This document shows positions 15,888-23,145 of a stretch of DNA of 29,706 nt, piece by piece (position 1 is the stretch's first letter; every line of letters starts with the position of its first letter). Location of the stretch: positions 1 through 29,706 of the forward strand of contig JAGHBR010000539.1 of NCBI GenBank assembly GCA_021160885.1, read 5' to 3'. The notes below the pieces were generated by a model. The model was not told the DNA's origin, ran no database searches, and saw nothing but the letters and a program-made list of their open reading frames with translations. Made by a program: the position numbers and the translations under genes. This DNA comes from Caldisericaceae bacterium. Lineage in GTDB: Bacteria; Calditrichota; Calditrichia; Calditrichales; Calditrichaceae.

Positions 15888-16337
15888 ATGTCAGAAATGT
15901 TAGCAAATAGATATTTCATTGCACGAAAATTTGATTTAGCTTTACCCGTTTTTGAAAAAGAACTGGCCAAAGGTAATACAAATGTGGCTATTAAAAAAAA
16001 GTTAATCATTTGTTATGGGGCCCTGGGTCAAATTGAAAAAGCCTTTGAACTGTTTTTTGAATTGGTAAAGAAAGATCCGTTCCTCATTATTAACACAGAC
16101 CCCTATTGGGATGACTGTCCCTGTCCGGAAATGATAAAACAATGGGAAAATAGTACTAAACAGGTAGGCGTTAGTCCTCGTGAAGCCCTGATTTTAGGAA
16201 TACTTTATTTATATTGTGATCTTGATAAATCTATTGAGTATTTAGAAAAAGCACTTGATTACGACGAATATTTCCTCAAAATAAACTCTGTTCTCAGAAT
16301 ATTGCGCAATACAAAATCAAAGGTACGCGTTAAGTGA
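15888..16337 (+). CDS. Small TPR-like protein with Cys-Pro-Cys motif
   Basis: This is a 149-residue soluble protein. Residues 5-65 form about two TPR-like helical hairpins (YFIARKFDLALPVFEKELAK, then ALGQIEKAFELFFELVKKDP). Next comes an acidic linker with DDCPCPEM, giving Cys77 and Cys79, and a third helical pair at about 98-130 (GILYLYCDLDKSIEYLEKAL). No enzymatic motif is seen, so it is most likely a protein-interaction or adaptor module. The CPC pair is unusual in a TPR protein and could bind metal or be redox-active (inference). The gene follows the sigma-54 activator by 144 bases containing activator sites and a -24/-12 promoter. AGAGGTG supports the ATG. Function unrecognised. Confidence 0.8.
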   Translation: MSEMLANRYFIARKFDLALPVFEKELAKGNTNVAIKKKLIICYGALGQIEKAFELFFELVKKDPFLIINTDPYWDDCPCPEMIKQWENSTKQVGVSPREALILGILYLYCDLDKSIEYLEKALDYDEYFLKINSVLRILRNTKSKVRVK

Positions 16338-16453
16338 ATTAGTTTTAAATTAATTAACCAGTGAACTTAGCTACAACTCAAATTAACATACGCCAAACGC
16401 TGAATGAATTTTAAATTTTGAGTGTTAAATTTTAAATGAGCTTCAATATTTTC

Positions 16454-16570
16454 TTACCAATTGTCAGCCATCAGTTTTTCTACTGTTAAGTAGGAGTAAT
16501 CGGCAATATCTTTCAGGATTTTCCCCTTTTGCCTCTGCCAGCATACAGGGAAGATCAACCAACTTTTAAC
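16454..16570 (-). pseudogene. Possible C-terminal remnant of an unknown protein
   Basis: On the minus strand an open frame ends with KDIADYSYLTVEKLMADNW and a stop at 16456-16454. It has no start codon with a ribosome binding site, and its upstream part (PVCWQRQ) resembles translation of the palindromic CTGCCAGCAGGG repeat seen at 13867-13883. It may be a decayed gene end fused to that repeat, or chance. No family is assigned. Confidence 0.2.
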
Positions 16571-16649
16571 CCAATCCGTCATTCAATCAAAATACATTTT
16601 ATTAAAATTAAAAGTCCCGCAATGAATTACAAAAGACGTTTGTCTTTTT

Positions 16650-16677
16650 TTGAAAAATTGCATATACTTGTTAAAAT
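16650..16677 (+). promoter_or_regulatory. Possible promoter of bshB1
   Basis: TTGAAA (16650-16655) and TAAAAT (16672-16677) are 16 bases apart, close to sigma-70 consensus. They end 37 bases before the bshB1 start codon. The AT-rich setting makes chance matches common. Confidence 0.35.
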
Positions 16678-16714
16678 TAGTCAGGTTACTTGTTGTGAGT
16701 AAGGTGCAATTGCC

Positions 16715-17437
16715 ATGCAAAATGCCATGAAGTTAGATGTACTGGCCTTTGGTACGCATCCGGATGATGTAGAATTATTCTGTGGCGGAACTATCGCCAG
16801 TCTGGTAGAGCAAGGCTATCGTGTGGGCATTGTGGATTTAACCAGAGGCGAATTAGGCACGCGGGGCGATGTACAGACCCGCCAGAAAGAAGCTGAAGTA
16901 GCGGCCAATATTTTAGGCGTGCACATTCGTGAAAATGCAGGCCTGGCCGATGGCAATATTGAAATCAACAGCCAGAACCGACACAAATTAATTTCCTTAA
17001 TTCGAAAATTCCAGCCAAAACTGGTACTTTTGCCTTTTAACCAGGATCGCCACCCTGACCATGAACACGCATCCAGACTAATCAGCGAAGCCTGTTTTTA
17101 TGCCGGCTTAAGTAAAATTGAGGACGGCCAGCAAGCGCACCGCCCATCTTCCATTATTTTTTATTTTAGCCATTACCTTAAAGACCCATCTTTTGTGGTG
17201 GACATCAGCGAGTTTTTTAAAACCAAACGAATGAGCCTGGAAGCCTACGAAAGTCAGTTCTACACAAAACAAAAACAAAACACTCAGCCCGAGACTTACA
17301 TCAGCAGCGCTTCTTTCTGGCAAGCTATCGAAATACGGGCCCGTTTTTACGGCCATTTAATTGGCGTGGAATATGGCGAACCATTTTTCTACTGTTCCCC
17401 ATTAAAAATTAATAACTTATTCGAAATTTTTGCGTAA
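16715..17437 (+). CDS. bshB1: Bacillithiol biosynthesis deacetylase BshB1
   Basis: This 240-residue zinc-dependent de-N-acetylase (LmbE/PIG-L family) removes acetyl from GlcNAc-malate in the second step of bacillithiol synthesis. Metal and catalytic residues are in HPDDVE (His15, Asp17, Asp18) and in RHPDHEHAS (His113, Asp115, His116). ARFYGHLIGVEYGEPF near the C-terminus is a BshB1 hallmark that separates it from MshB and other LmbE proteins. BshA and BshC are not in the window. AAGGTG at 16701-16706 fits the ATG at 16715; a second ATG at 16727 is also possible. It heads a plus-strand run with an unknown protein, xerD and a flavoprotein. Confidence 0.93.
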   Translation: MQNAMKLDVLAFGTHPDDVELFCGGTIASLVEQGYRVGIVDLTRGELGTRGDVQTRQKEAEVAANILGVHIRENAGLADGNIEINSQNRHKLISLIRKFQPKLVLLPFNQDRHPDHEHASRLISEACFYAGLSKIEDGQQAHRPSSIIFYFSHYLKDPSFVVDISEFFKTKRMSLEAYESQFYTKQKQNTQPETYISSASFWQAIEIRARFYGHLIGVEYGEPFFYCSPLKINNLFEIFA

Positions 17438-17475
17438 ATTGTGTGCGTTGCAAATAGTGGGAGTTGAATGACATC

Positions 17476-17934
17476 ATGAAATTTAAGTTTGATGAAAAGA
17501 AATTGGCCGAAATTGAAAAGGTGCTTGAAACGAAATTCGCCAGGCGGGGAAATCAGTACCGCGCCGTGTTGCTGAACACCGAAGAACAGCGCAAACTGAG
17601 TATTGAAATTTATCCGGAAATTCAAATAGGCAACAGAACAGGCAATTTAATCTCTATTTACACCAACAATACGCATGCCCAACTCCATTTTTGCGAGGGC
17701 TTTGTAGCCAGTGATTTTTTAGGGGAAGTCACCTTTTTTGCTGAGTACAACGGGCGCCTGTCCGGCATCGTGGTGGAAAAACAGGCCGCCTGTTCCATTT
17801 TTACCAACATTGATCGTGATTTGCTTTCCGGCGATTTTGAGAAACTGGCTCCGGAAGTCATGCTCTCAGGGCTGGCCCTTTCGCTTGCGGAACCGCTGCT
17901 TGAAGAAAATAAAAAAGATAAGCAGGATGATTGA
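17476..17934 (+). CDS. Hypothetical protein, 152 aa
   Basis: I do not recognise this protein. It has no signal peptide or membrane segment. The N-terminus is a charged helix (KKLAEIEKVLETKF), followed by an apparent beta-rich core (SIEIYPEIQIG, then NLISIYTNNTHAQLHF and GEVTFFAEYNGRLSGIVVEK). It ends in a short acidic/lysine tail. The layout suggests a small single-domain cytoplasmic protein. I start it at ATG 17476 with GGGAG upstream; an in-frame TTG at 17464 is possible but lies right after that ribosome binding site. It overlaps the start of xerD by 8 bases, so its translation is coupled to xerD. Confidence 0.7.
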   Translation: MKFKFDEKKLAEIEKVLETKFARRGNQYRAVLLNTEEQRKLSIEIYPEIQIGNRTGNLISIYTNNTHAQLHFCEGFVASDFLGEVTFFAEYNGRLSGIVVEKQAACSIFTNIDRDLLSGDFEKLAPEVMLSGLALSLAEPLLEENKKDKQDD

Positions 17935-18850
17935 TCTTTTCAAGCAATACAAATCCTATCTTGTGTTTGAACAAAATTTAACGGCCAATTCGATTGATGC
18001 CTATTCACGGGATGTTCAGCGTTTTTTAAAATATCTTAAAACCATTGGCGTCGATTCCCCCTTAAAGGTAAAAACAGGGCATATTCAACGCCTCATCCAA
18101 TTGCTAAGTGAAATGGGCCTTTCGGCCAACAGCGTGGCCCGCAATCTGTCTTCCATCAGAGGTTTTTATCGTTTTTTAATTGAAGAAAATTACATTGATT
18201 ACGATCCTACCGAAACCATTGACCGCCCCAAACTGGCACGCCGGTTACCGTCAGTTTTAAGCTACGATGAAATTCGTAAATTGATTGAAATGCCCGATGT
18301 GCGCAACCATCTGGGCCTACGCGATCGCGCCATGTTAGAAACCATTTACGCTTGCGGTTTGCGCGTTTCCGAATTGCTGAATCTGAAACTTAACGACATT
18401 CACTGGCAGCAGGAGTTTGTGCGCATTTACGGAAAAGGTCGCAAAGAACGGCTCGTGCCTATTGCCCGCAGCGCCTTAAATTGGATTCAGCGTTATCTGG
18501 ATCGGGCACGACCGCTGTTGGACCGATTCAATCGATCCGATGGCGCTCTCTTCCTGAATGTCCGCGGGCAGGGCTTAAGTCGCATGGGCTTCTGGAAAAT
18601 TTTAAATAAGTACGCCGAACAAGCCGACATACGCAAAGAAATCCATCCGCACACATTCCGGCATTCGTTTGCCACGCATCTTTTGGAAGGTGGGGCCGAT
18701 TTACGGGCCGTGCAGGAAATGTTAGGTCACGCCGATATCAGCACCACACAAATTTACACCCATATCGACCGTACTTTTTTAATGCAGGAATATCAAACCT
18801 TTCATCCACGCAGTGATGTCAATTTAAAAAGAAGAAAAAAACGGTCTTAG
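17927..18850 (+). CDS. xerD: Tyrosine recombinase XerD
   Basis: This 307-residue site-specific recombinase would resolve chromosome dimers at dif with a XerC-type partner. All six catalytic residues are visible: Arg146 (CGLRVSELL), Lys170 (GKGRKER), His242 and Arg245 (HTFRHSFATH), His268 (LGHADIST) and the nucleophile Tyr277 (QIYTHI). The N-terminal SAM-like core-binding domain spans about 1-85. DPTETIDRPKLARRLPSVLS at about 93-112 is closer to XerD than XerC. The ATG at 17927 overlaps the end of the previous gene; a longer frame from 17738 is only a shadow of that gene. No dif site was recognised in the window. It is a housekeeping enzyme, not part of an integrative element, since there are no phage or integron genes nearby. 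Confidence 0.92.
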   Translation: MIDLFKQYKSYLVFEQNLTANSIDAYSRDVQRFLKYLKTIGVDSPLKVKTGHIQRLIQLLSEMGLSANSVARNLSSIRGFYRFLIEENYIDYDPTETIDRPKLARRLPSVLSYDEIRKLIEMPDVRNHLGLRDRAMLETIYACGLRVSELLNLKLNDIHWQQEFVRIYGKGRKERLVPIARSALNWIQRYLDRARPLLDRFNRSDGALFLNVRGQGLSRMGFWKILNKYAEQADIRKEIHPHTFRHSFATHLLEGGADLRAVQEMLGHADISTTQIYTHIDRTFLMQEYQTFHPRSDVNLKRRKKRS

Positions 18851-18866
18851 GATGCAGGAGCAGAAC

Positions 18867-20111
18867 ATGTTATTCGATACCGATATTGCCATTGTAGGCG
18901 CCGGTCCGGCCGGCAGTACCACTTCTCTTTTTCTGGTTAAACAAAAGGTGCCTCACGTAATCTTAGACAAAGCCGAGTTCCCGCGCGACAAAATTTGTGG
19001 CGATGGCCTGAGTGGCAAAGTGGTTAGTGTCATTGAAGATTTAAATCCGCAATGGCTGAACGAAATGCAGAATGATAGCGATTATTTTCTGGACAGTTGG
19101 GGCGTGCGTTTTGTGGCGCCTAATAGCCAGGCCATTGATCTGCCCTTCCGAACCAGTAAAGAACAACCTAAACGGGCGCCGGGTTTTATTAGCAAACGCC
19201 TGCATTTCGATTACTTCCTGTTTTCAAAAATAGACAGCCAATGGGCTAAAGTGTTTCTAAAAACAGAGTTGAAAGATGTGCAGCGTGAAAACGGTCGCTT
19301 GATTTTACACCTTGAACACAACGGTAAACCGGTAACAGCCCGCGCCCGATTGATTGTTGCTGCCGAAGGCGATCGATCGGTGGTTGCCAGAAAATTAGCC
19401 GGTTACCGCATGCAACGGTCGTTTTACTACGCCGGTTTACGCGCTTATTACGAAAACGTATCCGACCTGCATCCGCAAAATTTTATTGAGCTCCACTTTT
19501 TAGATGAATGCCTGCCCGGCTACTTCTGGATTTTCCCTTTGCCCAACAATCAGGCCAACGTGGGCGTGGGCATTCTGGCCAGCGATATTCAAAAACGTCG
19601 ACTAAACATTAAAAAAATCATGCAAAGCGCCATCGAAAACAATCCGACTATTGCCCATCGTTTTAAAAATGCCCGACTGATCGATCCCATGAAGGGCTGG
19701 GGCCTGCCGCTGGGCACGGTTAAGCACAGTCTTTCCGGTGACAATTACCTGCTGACCGGTGATGCCGGTTCGTTAATTGACCCTTTTACCGGCGAAGGCA
19801 TTGGCAATGCCATGTTTAGCGCACGCATTGCCGCACGGTTGATTCCCCAATTTCTGGCAAAAGGTGATTTTTCGGCCGAAACTTTAAAAAAGTATGACGA
19901 AGAGGTTTACCAGCGTATGTGGAGTGAGTTAAATCTCAGCGCCACCTTGCAAAAACTGGTACGCATTCGCTGGTTGTTCAATTTCGTAATTAACCGAATT
20001 AATTCCAATCCACGCTTGCAGGAAACGTTTTCGACCATGTTTAATGACCTGGACAATCGGGCCATGCTGCGCTCGCCCTTGTTTTATTTACGCATGTTGC
20101 TTAATATTTAA
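18867..20111 (+). CDS. Geranylgeranyl reductase family flavoprotein
   Basis: This is a 414-residue FAD-dependent oxidoreductase of the geranylgeranyl reductase / digeranylglycerophospholipid reductase group. The FAD dinucleotide motif is IAIVGAGPAGS at about 7-17. FPRDKICGDGLSGK at about 41-54 is diagnostic of the family. GDAGSLIDPFTGEGIGNAM near residue 300 is the second FAD-binding motif. The family saturates isoprenoid chains of quinones, lipids or chlorophyll; here a menaquinone or lipid side chain is plausible (inference). AGGAG at 18856-18860 sits six bases before ATG 18867, so I prefer that start over ATG 18852, which has no ribosome binding site. It follows xerD by 16 bases. Confidence 0.88.
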   Translation: MLFDTDIAIVGAGPAGSTTSLFLVKQKVPHVILDKAEFPRDKICGDGLSGKVVSVIEDLNPQWLNEMQNDSDYFLDSWGVRFVAPNSQAIDLPFRTSKEQPKRAPGFISKRLHFDYFLFSKIDSQWAKVFLKTELKDVQRENGRLILHLEHNGKPVTARARLIVAAEGDRSVVARKLAGYRMQRSFYYAGLRAYYENVSDLHPQNFIELHFLDECLPGYFWIFPLPNNQANVGVGILASDIQKRRLNIKKIMQSAIENNPTIAHRFKNARLIDPMKGWGLPLGTVKHSLSGDNYLLTGDAGSLIDPFTGEGIGNAMFSARIAARLIPQFLAKGDFSAETLKKYDEEVYQRMWSELNLSATLQKLVRIRWLFNFVINRINSNPRLQETFSTMFNDLDNRAMLRSPLFYLRMLLNI

Positions 20112-20135
20112 GTATGAAATAAAGAGTTTTAACAC

Positions 20136-21863
20136 ATGTCGTTACGCAATTTGCATTTTACCGGATTGCTTATCTTGCTTTTTTGTTTCAATCCCTTTTT
20201 AAAAGCGCAGGTGGTGATTAGCGAAGTAATGTTCGATGTTGTGGGCGCAGATTACCATGATGAATTTGTGGAGTTGTTTAATTGTGCTGACAGCGCGGTG
20301 GATCTAAGCGGCTGGCAAATCAGTGACAGCAGCGGCGCCGATCAAATTTTGGATGCCGGACAGGGCTTAATACTTTCTCCCGGACAGTTTGCGGTCATTC
20401 TGGATGGCAGCTATTTTGAAAATTCGACCACTTACGATTCGGTCATTCCGCCTGAGGCATTGATTTTGAAAATCAGTGATGGCGCCTTTGGCAATAATGG
20501 CCTGTCCAATTCAACCCCGGAACGCGTAATGCTGTTGAATGCCAGCGGCGATCTGGTTGATGCCTACCGCTACACCCTTGACAATGCACCCGGCTTCTCT
20601 GATGAAAAGATAAACCTGTGTGCGCCCGCTACAGCTGACAATTGGGCCAACAGCCGGAGGTTAGGCGGAACGCCCGGTTTTAAAAACTCAGTAGAACCGT
20701 TCGATTTTGATTTGGGATTTACAAACGACGGGTTGACCGTTTCCCCACAGTCTGCTGTCCAAAAAGGGCAAAATCTTCTGGTGACGTTAAAATATTTTAA
20801 TGCCGGTGTGCGGCGCTTTGAAAGTCGGGTCATTTTTATTTGCTACCTTGACCTGAACGGCAATCAAAAATTGGAGACTCTGGAACCGGAACTTTTTCGG
20901 GAACAACGCATGGTGAATTTAGAGCCTGGGGAGCAGGACAGCTTGCAGTTTAACCTGGCCATGACCTTAAGTGGCCGCTTGTTGTTGTCAGCCCAGTTGC
21001 AAAGTTTGTTGGATCAGAACGAAGACAATAATACTGTGCAAAGCGAGGTAACCGTTCTGGAATCGCAAAGCCCTCTGGTAATCAATGAAATAAAATTCCT
21101 TACGGAACAGGAAGAACCCGAATGGATCGAATTGTTTAACAAATCAAATGAATCGGTTTCTTTAAAAAGTTGGGCGATTGCAGACAGGAAAGATACGGTT
21201 AAAATTGAAGAAAATGTAATGCTGGCCGGAAAAGATTATTTTGTTTTAACGGCGGATTCGTCTTTTTTTGATTTTTACGATTTGCCGGAAAGCCATGTCC
21301 TGGTTGCAAAGAATTTCCCTACGTTAAACAATGATCAGGATGATGTTTTTTTGTTACCGCCTTGGGGCGGCTGGGCCGAACAGGTACCTTACAGGCAGGA
21401 CTGGTTAATGGGCGAAGAATACCGCAATCCCTCACTGGAACGTATTAATCCGGAGCTGGACGCCCGTCTGGCGCGTAACTGGGCGCCCTGTGTAAAAGAA
21501 GGAACGCCAGGCGCACAAAATTCAATTTTTTCGGAAATGCACTTTAAGAAACTTAAACTGGACATTGAGCCCAATCCCTTTTCACCTGACGGCGACGGGC
21601 ATGAAGATTTTGCTATTATTTCACTACAGGTGCCAGCCCAAACAGCACGTATTCGCGTGTCGATTTTTGATATGTTGGGCCGCAGAGTGCGTACCTTAGC
21701 TGAAAATCAATATATTGGACAGCAGGTTCAAATCGTTTGGGATGGCCGCAATGATCAAAAGGCCCCTGTTCGAATGGGAATTTACATTGTGTTTGTAGAG
21801 CTGATCGACGATAGTAACGGCATTTTGGAAGAAGCCAAAAAGACAGTGGTAGTGGCTTATTAG
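20136..21863 (+). CDS. Secreted lamin-tail domain surface protein
   Basis: This 575-residue exported protein has a signal peptide of about 24 residues (GLLILLFCFNPFLKAQ). A first lamin-tail domain covers about 25-140 (VVISEVMFDVVGADYHDEFV, then LSGWQISDSSGADQILD). A CARDB-like beta domain covers about 190-305 (GQNLLVTLKYFNAG; DQNEDNNTVQSEV). A second lamin-tail domain covers about 308-440 (PLVINEIKFLTEQEEPEWIE). A C-terminal FlgD-like Ig domain covers about 475-575 (NPFSPDGDGHEDFAI; SIFDMLGRRVRTLAE; GIYIVFVELID). The end resembles sorting domains of type IX secretion cargo. It is probably a cell-surface or secreted structural protein. The start lies 24 bases after the flavoprotein gene with a weak ribosome binding site. 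Confidence 0.88.
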   Translation: MSLRNLHFTGLLILLFCFNPFLKAQVVISEVMFDVVGADYHDEFVELFNCADSAVDLSGWQISDSSGADQILDAGQGLILSPGQFAVILDGSYFENSTTYDSVIPPEALILKISDGAFGNNGLSNSTPERVMLLNASGDLVDAYRYTLDNAPGFSDEKINLCAPATADNWANSRRLGGTPGFKNSVEPFDFDLGFTNDGLTVSPQSAVQKGQNLLVTLKYFNAGVRRFESRVIFICYLDLNGNQKLETLEPELFREQRMVNLEPGEQDSLQFNLAMTLSGRLLLSAQLQSLLDQNEDNNTVQSEVTVLESQSPLVINEIKFLTEQEEPEWIELFNKSNESVSLKSWAIADRKDTVKIEENVMLAGKDYFVLTADSSFFDFYDLPESHVLVAKNFPTLNNDQDDVFLLPPWGGWAEQVPYRQDWLMGEEYRNPSLERINPELDARLARNWAPCVKEGTPGAQNSIFSEMHFKKLKLDIEPNPFSPDGDGHEDFAIISLQVPAQTARIRVSIFDMLGRRVRTLAENQYIGQQVQIVWDGRNDQKAPVRMGIYIVFVELIDDSNGILEEAKKTVVVAY

Positions 21864-22410
21864 TGCTGTGAGTTCTGAAACATTATTTTTTAGCCACTGA
21901 TTTACACAGATAGACACTGATTCGCTAGCAAAAAAGAGGAAAATCCCACAAAAAATGGAAGGATTGAAATAAAGAAATTCCATAATCTTATGGAGAATAA
22001 AAAACGGCGTACCCGAATACATGGGATTTGATTAATTAAATGCGACTAAAACAATATCATCTAATCATTTTTGGGATGATATTTCTTCACTGTAAATAAA
22101 GAATGTTGAATGATTTTAAGGTGTGAAGTGTTCGGGATAAATTTAGTATTTTTAGCGCTTGATTAAAAAATTTGAGAGTTTTCATACTCGAGGTTCTGTG
22201 TAGCCAAGGGTTTTTTATTTTATAAGCAAGATCCAACAAAATCTAATGAAACCATTTCACATACAAGTTATAGAAATCCTTAGTAATAATTTCCAGCCAC
22301 ATAAAATAAAACTTGCCAGGGGGAAATGACCACGCTTTTACCTGGATTGAAACATTCAAGCGTACTAGTTTTGGGAAATTTGCTTATTTGTGCTTTGAGT
22401 GAGTAATGAG
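21864..22410. other. Intergenic region between the lamin-tail gene and the RRM gene
   Basis: No gene is visible. The segment at about 21890-21925, read on the minus strand, translates as ESVSICVNQWL, a phrase typical of decayed dispersed intergenic repeats of many genomes. A related fragment, GCCACTGATT, recurs at 22941. The rest is AT-rich without structure I can support. Confidence 0.4.
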
Positions 22411-22439
22411 AAAAAAAAAAGTCCCGCAGAGCGGGACTT
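22411..22439 (-). terminator. Terminator of the RRM protein gene
   Basis: On the minus strand AAGTCCCGC and GCGGGACTT form a perfect 9-bp stem around a three-base loop, followed by ten T residues. It lies about 20 bases after the RRM stop codon. Confidence 0.95.
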
Positions 22440-22459
22440 GAAGTTTTTGTCTGATATTT

Positions 22460-22765
22460 TTACCAGGAACGTTGGCCGCTGTTTCGATTCCCGTAGCCAC
22501 CGCCGCCACGATTGGGACGTTCGGTACGTGGACGTGCCTTATTAACAACCAGAGTACGACCACCCAATTCGGTGTCGTTAATGTTGTCAATGGCATTCTG
22601 AGCTTCGTCATCATTTTCCATGGTTACAAAACCAAATCCACGTAATTCACCAGTGTAACGATCGCGAAGTAATTTAACTTCGGCTACACTGCCATACTCT
22701 TCGAACAAATCACGAATGGTTTGTTCATCGGTGCTTCTGGGAATGTTCCCTACATAGATGTTCAC
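22460..22765 (-). CDS. RRM-domain RNA-binding protein
   Basis: This is a 101-residue single RNA recognition motif protein. RNP2 is IYVGNI (3-8). RNP1 is RGFGFVTM (about 42-49), with the aromatic residues that stack on RNA. The fold is completed by GGRTLVVNKARPR. The last 20 residues are Gly/Arg/Asn-rich (GGGGYGNRNSG), like the tails of cyanobacterial and other bacterial cold-responsive RRM proteins. It probably binds single-stranded RNA and acts as an RNA chaperone (inference). The start is GTG (22765-22763) with AAGGAG seven bases upstream. It is monocistronic, with its own terminator. Confidence 0.95.
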   Translation of the reverse strand: MNIYVGNIPRSTDEQTIRDLFEEYGSVAEVKLLRDRYTGELRGFGFVTMENDDEAQNAIDNINDTELGGRTLVVNKARPRTERPNRGGGGYGNRNSGQRSW

Positions 22766-23145
22766 TGTAAAACTCCTTGAAATTGATAAAAATAAAATTA
22801 ACTAAATAATTAACTCTCTGGGCCAAATTGGTTTAAGGCAGGAGAATAAAAATTCTGAAGCTCAAGCCAGTTCGTCCCGCGAATTAATTGACTTAAAGGT
22901 AAGCAATAAAAAATAAGATTACAAATAAAAGTTGTTTTTTTTGCCACTGATTAACTCCAGAGTTTATTGCAGACTCCTGGTTCAGATCATCTGTTTGCTA
23001 AACATTTTTAAAACTTCTTCAGTCACATTTCTCTTGCCCTCTGATAAATAACTCAAAACGTTGAATTAATTATCGACGAGCAAATTTGTTTAGCAATCTG
23101 AAATAATGTAAATTGTCTTAATTTATTCCAGGAAAGGAAACGGCC
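22766..23145. other. Divergent intergenic region, RRM gene and acyl-CoA synthetase
   Basis: This 380-bp region holds the promoters of both flanking genes, but I cannot fix them. A minus-strand fragment at 22982-23065 reads like the tail of a helix-turn-helix antitoxin and is listed separately. Confidence 0.45.
22982..23065 (-). pseudogene. Remnant of a HigA/XRE-type antitoxin tail
   Basis: The minus strand reads NVLSYLSEGKRNVTEEVLK, then MFSKQMI and a TGA stop at 22984-22982. The LS.GKRN.T.E...K pattern is the second half of the helix-turn-helix in HigA-like antitoxins. An in-frame TAA lies directly upstream, no start codon is available and no toxin gene is nearby, so it is a decayed fragment. 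Only 27 codons support it. Confidence 0.35.

Larger units (their letters stand above)
16338..16714. other. Intergenic region with a decayed coding tail
   Basis: There is no intact gene. The first 100 bases are AT-rich. The minus strand from about 16570 to 16454 reads as a plausible protein tail ending in stop TAA, listed separately. The last 65 bases contain a possible promoter for bshB1. Confidence 0.45.

Noticed and set aside
17738..17926. A 63-codon N-terminal extension of xerD
   Set aside because: It overlaps the coupled 152-residue gene in another frame, and XerD proteins start at the MIDLF.QYKSYL.FE position, which matches ATG 17927.
21870..22360. Single TGAAACA heptamers near 21874 and 22348
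   Set aside because: Isolated half-sites without partner, phasing or a -24/-12 promoter; expected by chance in AT-rich DNA.
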